Below, piece by piece: positions 7,391 to 10,792 of a stretch of 10,792 bases of DNA (position 1 is the stretch's first letter; every line of letters begins with the position of its first letter). Source of the DNA: an uncultured Eubacteriales bacterium (GTDB lineage Bacteria > Bacillota > Clostridia > Oscillospirales > Oscillospiraceae); the NCBI GenBank assembly GCA_902477055.1, contig CABSFY010000079.1:1-10792 (forward strand), in the 5' to 3' direction. Both the position numbers and the translations under genes were made by a program. The notes beneath the pieces were generated by a model. It saw only the letters and a program-made list of their open reading frames with translations, did no database searches and was not told the DNA's origin.

Positions 7391-8557
7391 TTGATCGAAA
7401 ATCTGAACCGTCAGACCTTTACCGGCTACGGCCGCATCCTGCGCGATCGCCTGCCCAATCGCGGCTTCCCGCAGGGAGATGACTGGACGGAGGAGGTACG
7501 CCGCTATCCCGCCGGAGAGCCGTATTTCCAGCGCTGCTCGGAGCCGGTGTATCTGGACTTTGAGCAGGGAATGACCGTGCTTGCCGTCCGCGACGCGCAA
7601 AAAACGACCTATTTCTATCTGGATAAGCCGGTCTGCCTCGCGACGGGTGTGGAGTTTGCCGTCGTGCCGTATCAGCAGGAATGCTCCGTCCGGCTTGCGC
7701 TGCCGAAAAGCGCCGCGCTGGAGCGGACGCAGCCGCTGACCGCCGCGGACAATCTCAAGATCGGCGACTGCCTGCGGCTGGGCGAAATCTATACGCTGTT
7801 CTACCGCGAGGTCGAGAGCGGCTTCCTGTTCAAGGGCGAGTCGCATTCGATGTATGAGCTGACCTACGTAGACCGTGGGCAGCTTCACAGCGTCGTGGAC
7901 GGCACCGGCTACTCGCTCCGGCAGGGGCAGCTCATGCTCTTCGGCCCGAACCAGTGGCATATGCAGTACACGGAGCCGGACACGACCGTCCGCTTCCTCA
8001 CCATCGCCTTTGACCTCGAAAGCGACCTGCCGCTTGCGCTGAGCGACCGCGTGTTCGACCTGTCGCCGGAGGAGGCCGCGCTGCTGAAAAACATCCTTCG
8101 CGAAACGGAGCAAAACGATGCCTACAGCGGCGACTTCATCCGCTGCAATCTGAAGCTCCTGCTGCTATCCATCCTGCGTGACAGCGGCGGGCGGAAAAAG
8201 CGCCTGAAAACCCCGTTGGCGCTGCATAACGAAAATCTCATCATCAGCCGCACGCTGCAATACATTGCCGACCACGTTTACGACAAGCTGTCCGTAGAGC
8301 TGGTGGCAAAGGAGGCGGGCGTCAGCACGTCGCACCTGACCGCGCTGTTTCGCCGTCAGATGAGCATCTCCCCCGGCGAATACATCCGCCGCGTCAAGCT
8401 GGAGGAAAGCAAATCCCTCATCCGGGAAGGCAAGCACAACCTTTCTCAGATCGCGGCGATGCTGAATTATTCCACCATCCACCATTTTTCGCGCCAATTC
8501 AAGGATAATTTTGGCATCTCCCCCTCCGAATACGCCAAAACCCTGCAAGACGAATGA
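7391..8557 (+). CDS. AraC-family transcriptional regulator with two cupin-like parts, TTG start
   Basis: DNA-binding regulator. The C-terminal AraC domain (about 283-386) has two helix-turn-helix units: LSVELVAKEAGVSTSHLTALF (300-320) and LSQIAAMLNYSTIHHFSRQF (351-370), followed by the signature end FGISPSEY. The middle (about 125-215) is an ordinary AraC-type cupin sensor (HSMYELTYVDRGQ, LRQGQLMLFGPNQWH). An additional N-terminal part of about 115 residues (YLDFEQGMTVLAV, FYLDKPVCLATGVEFAVVP) also reads like a cupin, perhaps ureidoglycolate-lyase-like. The TTG at 7391 is chosen because AAGGGAGG (7376-7383) lies 7 nt upstream and no ATG fits. It probably senses a small molecule, plausibly a sugar related to the preceding gene; the targets are unknown. 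Confidence 0.88.
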   Translation: MIENLNRQTFTGYGRILRDRLPNRGFPQGDDWTEEVRRYPAGEPYFQRCSEPVYLDFEQGMTVLAVRDAQKTTYFYLDKPVCLATGVEFAVVPYQQECSVRLALPKSAALERTQPLTAADNLKIGDCLRLGEIYTLFYREVESGFLFKGESHSMYELTYVDRGQLHSVVDGTGYSLRQGQLMLFGPNQWHMQYTEPDTTVRFLTIAFDLESDLPLALSDRVFDLSPEEAALLKNILRETEQNDAYSGDFIRCNLKLLLLSILRDSGGRKKRLKTPLALHNENLIISRTLQYIADHVYDKLSVELVAKEAGVSTSHLTALFRRQMSISPGEYIRRVKLEESKSLIREGKHNLSQIAAMLNYSTIHHFSRQFKDNFGISPSEYAKTLQDE

Positions 8558-8598
8558 AAATCCGGCTCCCGGAGCGTTGAACCGGGAGCCGGATTTTC
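8556..8598. terminator. Terminator hairpin starting within the AraC stop codon
   Basis: A perfect 17-bp stem, 8556-8572 with 8582-8598, has core TCCGGCTCCCGG and a 9-nt loop. The left arm begins at the second base of the TGA stop. T-runs of four on both strands suggest weak bidirectional use. It is the only clear terminator between the AraC gene and the convergent minus-strand operon. Confidence 0.82.
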
Positions 8599-8610
8599 TA
8601 TGAAGTTGCT

Positions 8611-8628
8611 GCTCCGGCCAAACGGAGC
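8611..8628. other. Small hairpin between terminator and repeat
   Basis: GCTCCG (8611-8616) pairs with CGGAGC (8623-8628) around a 6-nt loop, in the short gap between the AraC terminator and the MITE-like element. It has no T-run. It may be chance or part of a degraded repeat. Confidence 0.3.
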
Positions 8629-8640
8629 TTCTCCCTATTC

Positions 8641-8766
8641 TGTCATTGCGAGCCGCAAAGCGGCGTGGCAATCTCGTGCAGGAAGCTCCGAATTCGCCCA
8701 AATCTTCCGAAATATCAAGCCAATTCCGCGAGATTGCCACGGTTCTTTCAGAACCTCGCAATGACA
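8641..8766. repeat. MITE-like palindromic element, 126 bp
   Basis: Perfect 12-bp terminal inverted repeats: TGTCATTGCGAG (8641-8652) and CTCGCAATGACA (8755-8766). Inside them is a perfect 13-bp inverted repeat: CGTGGCAATCTCG (8664-8676) with 8729-8741. Between outer and inner repeats each side carries a small hairpin: GCCGC-AAA-GCGGC (8652-8664) and GGTTCT-TTC-AGAACC (8741-8755). The whole folds like a cloverleaf. It contains no gene and shows no obvious target duplication. The ends match, from memory, a TGTCATTGCGAG/GTGGCAATCTC repeat family scattered between genes in many bacteria including gut Clostridia. It lies 24 bp past the stop of the minus-strand operon and could protect its mRNA 3' end. 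Confidence 0.85.
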
Positions 8767-8790
8767 CGCAGGGAACGTTTCCCGGCGCAT

Positions 8791-9696
8791 TCAAAACAGA
8801 TCCAACATTGCGTCAAGGTAGATCGCCTCGCGGACGTGGAGCTGGTATTCCGGCTTGACCATGTAATAGAGCAAGAATTCCAGCACCATCGCGCTGCCCA
8901 AGCCTCGGCCCTCGAGCTTGAACTCGGAAAAGCCCAGCGGCAGACGCAGATCGCGAATGTCCCGGATGCCGAGAAAAGCCGGATTTTCCATCGCCCTGGA
9001 AAACCTGTAGCCGCCGTCCCCCGCCGGAGATGCACAAGGATGCTCCGGTCCCGCCTCGCCGAGATTTTTCCGGCTGACAGCCTCGTAGCAGGCCCGCCGC
9101 TCCGCGCAGCCGAGGTCGCAGCACTCGTTGCACAGGAATTCCACCTTGTCCTTCTGCGCCTGCGGCAGCGCGGCCAGCAGCTCCAACGCCCCGTTCAGCC
9201 GGAAATCCGGCACGACATAGCGGAATTCCTCTCGCGCCAGCTCCGTTTGCAGCTCCGAAAACTGCGTCAGCACCTTCGTCGTGGACGAAACCAGATAAAG
9301 CTGCGGATACGTCCGCCGCAGATAGGCCGTCAGCAGCTCCGAATGGACGATGACCCCGTTTTCCGGCCCGTCGCCCACAGCAAATTGGCGGCACAGCGCA
9401 TTGCACTTTTCGTCGGCAAGATGCTCCGGCCGCAGCAGCGAATTGCTGAAGGTCAGCCGCGCGGAAATGCCGTACTCGCGCAGCAGCGCCAGCACCTCTC
9501 GCGCCGCACAGTCCCCTACCCCGACGCGTCCGCCGCCCCAGAGGCAGTCCTCCGGAGCGCCGTAGATCGAGCCGATGGCACACCAGTCGTAAAAATATTC
9601 CCGATGCGTCCGATACAACGGCAAAAACACGCGATAGAACTCGAAAAATTCAAATAACCCCGGCAGATGATAAAATGCCGTGCGCTTTTCGCTCAT
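8791..9696 (-). CDS. Short U32-peptidase-like protein, candidate Fe-S protein
   Basis: I do not recognise an established function. The C-terminal segment GIRDIRDLRLPLGFSEFKLEGRG (243-265) strongly resembles the (S)LKIEGRMKS signature of the peptidase U32 family (TIM-barrel proteins such as UbiU/UbiV, RlhA and TrhP). A cysteine cluster precedes it: C189, C192, C193, C197, C203 and C220, with C39 and C51 near the N-terminus. U32 relatives use four cysteines for a [4Fe-4S] cluster, so a cluster is likely but inferred. At 301 residues it is short, near UbiV size. There is no signal peptide or membrane segment. The start at 9696 lies 3 bp after the stop of the transporter gene and has no clear Shine-Dalgarno, so translation is probably coupled. 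A 330-codon frame on the other strand is judged a shadow. Real-gene call is firm; family call is moderate. Confidence 0.75.
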   Translation of the reverse strand: MSEKRTAFYHLPGLFEFFEFYRVFLPLYRTHREYFYDWCAIGSIYGAPEDCLWGGGRVGVGDCAAREVLALLREYGISARLTFSNSLLRPEHLADEKCNALCRQFAVGDGPENGVIVHSELLTAYLRRTYPQLYLVSSTTKVLTQFSELQTELAREEFRYVVPDFRLNGALELLAALPQAQKDKVEFLCNECCDLGCAERRACYEAVSRKNLGEAGPEHPCASPAGDGGYRFSRAMENPAFLGIRDIRDLRLPLGFSEFKLEGRGLGSAMVLEFLLYYMVKPEYQLHVREAIYLDAMLDLF

Positions 9697-9699
9697 ATC

Positions 9700-10620
9700 T
9701 TAGATGTCATATACACCGAGGATCACAATACCGGCGACCACCAGCGCAATCATGGCGTAGTGCTTCCATGACAGCCTTTCGCGCAGGAACAGCCGTCCCC
9801 AGACCGCCGACAGCACGCAGTAGGCCGAGATAATCGGTGCGGAGAACATCACGTGGTCCTTGTCGGCGAGGGCATAGATGTAAAAGAGCTGGCCGACGGT
9901 TTCGCAGGCTGCGCCGACGTACTTCGGCAGCTCCGCCTTGAAGGTGAATTTTTCGCGCCGGATCAGCAGGTACGCAAGGCAGCACAGCGCGGCCGCAAGG
10001 AACGTCAGCTCATAGGCGACGTTGGCCGAGTCCTCGTTGAGCCTTTCCAGCACAAGGGAGTCGGCGAACGTCCCCGCCGCGTCGAGCAGGCAGTAGGCAA
10101 TCGGCAGACAAATGGCAAGCCAGCTTTTGGCGTATTTGCGGTTGGCGTGCTCCTGCCGCCGGGCGCGAAGCTCATCGTCCTCCCGCGCCTCGACGACGCC
10201 CAGCCCGATCACGCCCACGCAGACCAGCGCGACCGCGCCGAGCACCGGCACGGGATCCGCACCGTCCAGCGCCGCGAGGCCGCCTGTCAGAATGCTCAGC
10301 ACGGCGACCAGCGCACCGGAGGAATTGCAGATCGGTGAGCTGATGGAAAGCTCAATGTAGCGCAGGCCGATGTAGCCCAGCGCCATCGACACGATGTACA
10401 AAAGCGAAACGGGCAGATAGGTCAAAATGATTTGGAAATTGATCTCGACGTTGCGGAAGAAGATCATGAACGCCGCGTGCAGACCCATGACCACGCCGAC
10501 GGCCACGACCATTTTCAGATGCGCGGTCTTATCCTTCTCGCCGCAGCAGCCGAGCTTGGAAAACAGATCGGAGCCGCTCCAAAACAGCAGCGTAATTAAA
10601 GCAAACCAGAACCAATTCAT
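9700..10620 (-). CDS. EamA/DMT-family transporter
   Basis: Inner-membrane carrier of the drug/metabolite transporter superfamily, usually exporters or importers of small metabolites; the substrate cannot be read from sequence. About ten hydrophobic segments lie near residues 2-16, 35-55, 63-86, 92-113, 125-143, 166-186, 200-220, 233-251, 257-277 and 285-303. They form two five-helix repeats joined by a charged loop (EAREDDELRARRQEH, 144-158). Typical EamA features include the N-terminal FWSGSDLFSK and the C-terminal APIISAYCVLSAVWGRLFLRERLSW (261-285). Length of 306 residues is normal. The ATG at 10620 has AGGAGGAG at 10629-10636. The start overlaps the stop of the upstream gene by ATGA and the next gene begins 3 bp after its stop, so it is the middle gene of a tight operon. 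Confidence 0.93.
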   Translation of the reverse strand: MNWFWFALITLLFWSGSDLFSKLGCCGEKDKTAHLKMVVAVGVVMGLHAAFMIFFRNVEINFQIILTYLPVSLLYIVSMALGYIGLRYIELSISSPICNSSGALVAVLSILTGGLAALDGADPVPVLGAVALVCVGVIGLGVVEAREDDELRARRQEHANRKYAKSWLAICLPIAYCLLDAAGTFADSLVLERLNEDSANVAYELTFLAAALCCLAYLLIRREKFTFKAELPKYVGAACETVGQLFYIYALADKDHVMFSAPIISAYCVLSAVWGRLFLRERLSWKHYAMIALVVAGIVILGVYDI

Positions 10621-10792
10621 ACGTTTTTCTCCTCCTGCGGAAGCGCGGTCAGTCCGGCCTCCAGCATTTTTTGCAGCGACAGCTCAATGCCGAGCTTGGC
10701 GTGATACCATGTCAGGCCGCCCTGAAAATACACCGCATAGGGCGGGCGGATGGGGCCGTCGGCGGAAAGCTCGATGGAGCTGCCCTGCACGA
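10617..10792 (-). CDS. Unrecognised protein, C-terminal 57 residues only
   Basis: An open minus-strand frame enters from the right edge and ends at TGA (10617-10619), which overlaps the transporter start by 4 bases (ATGA). The visible tail includes IELSADGPIRPPYAVYFQG (near the visible start), GLTWYHAKLGIELSLQKML and a charged end QEEKNV. It looks like a folded soluble domain end, with codon use like its neighbours. I do not recognise the family. It is too short for the supplied frame list but the operon-type overlap and the Shine-Dalgarno for the next gene embedded in its last codons support it as real. Confidence 0.75.
   Translation of the reverse strand, partial: VQGSSIELSADGPIRPPYAVYFQGGLTWYHAKLGIELSLQKMLEAGLTALPQEEKNV

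Noticed and set aside
7334..8113. A 259-codon minus-strand open frame over the AraC gene
   Set aside because: Antisense shadow; the plus strand encodes a clear AraC protein with a strong ribosome site.
8665..9657. A 330-codon plus-strand open frame
   Set aside because: It lies antisense to the U32-like gene, begins inside the MITE-like repeat, has no family motif and a biased low-complexity composition; the minus frame has FKLEGR and operon linkage.

Overview
The window looks like a chromosomal segment of a GC-rich, low-redundancy Firmicute, most likely a gut Clostridia member (Oscillospiraceae/Ruminococcaceae type). This is inferred from strong AGGAGG-type ribosome binding sites, extended -10 promoters (TGCTATAAT), compact U-tailed terminators, the type of threonyl-tRNA synthetase and a CBS/DRTGG-type manganese pyrophosphatase. 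Genes are densely packed and mostly housekeeping or conserved-accessory. I see no phage, transposase, CRISPR array, rRNA or tRNA.

Layout. (1) Positions 2-1765 (+) hold the 3' nine-tenths or so of thrS, cut by the left edge. A gap of about 365 bp follows, with a two-hairpin palindromic repeat, a strong terminator and an extended -10 promoter. (2) Positions 2131-3914 (+) hold an M42 metallo-aminopeptidase overlapping by ATGA with a membrane-anchored YdcF/DUF218 protein, closed by a bidirectional terminator. (3) Positions 3960-6272 (-) hold a cytidylate-kinase-like P-loop protein and, upstream of it, a nucleotide-regulated manganese pyrophosphatase; each has its own promoter. (4) A divergent promoter region at 6273-6452 separates the pyrophosphatase from a (+) pair: a sugar-nucleotidyltransferase-like protein and an AraC-type regulator with a TTG start, ended by a long terminator hairpin that begins in the stop codon. 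(5) A 126-bp MITE-like repeat with perfect terminal and internal inverted repeats lies between the convergent transcription units. (6) Positions 8791-10792 (-) hold a tightly coupled three-gene operon: an unrecognised gene cut by the right edge, an EamA/DMT transporter, and a short cysteine-rich protein with a peptidase-U32-like signature.

How the parts may work together. ThrRS releases pyrophosphate, which the PpaC-type enzyme would hydrolyse, but these are separate transcription units and the link is only metabolic. The nucleotidyltransferase and AraC regulator are probably co-transcribed, perhaps to control use of one sugar. The best candidate for something undescribed is the minus-strand operon of a U32-like iron-sulfur candidate, an EamA transporter and an unknown protein. 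Its function cannot be assigned from this sequence. The two intergenic palindromic repeats are the other non-coding structures worth following up.
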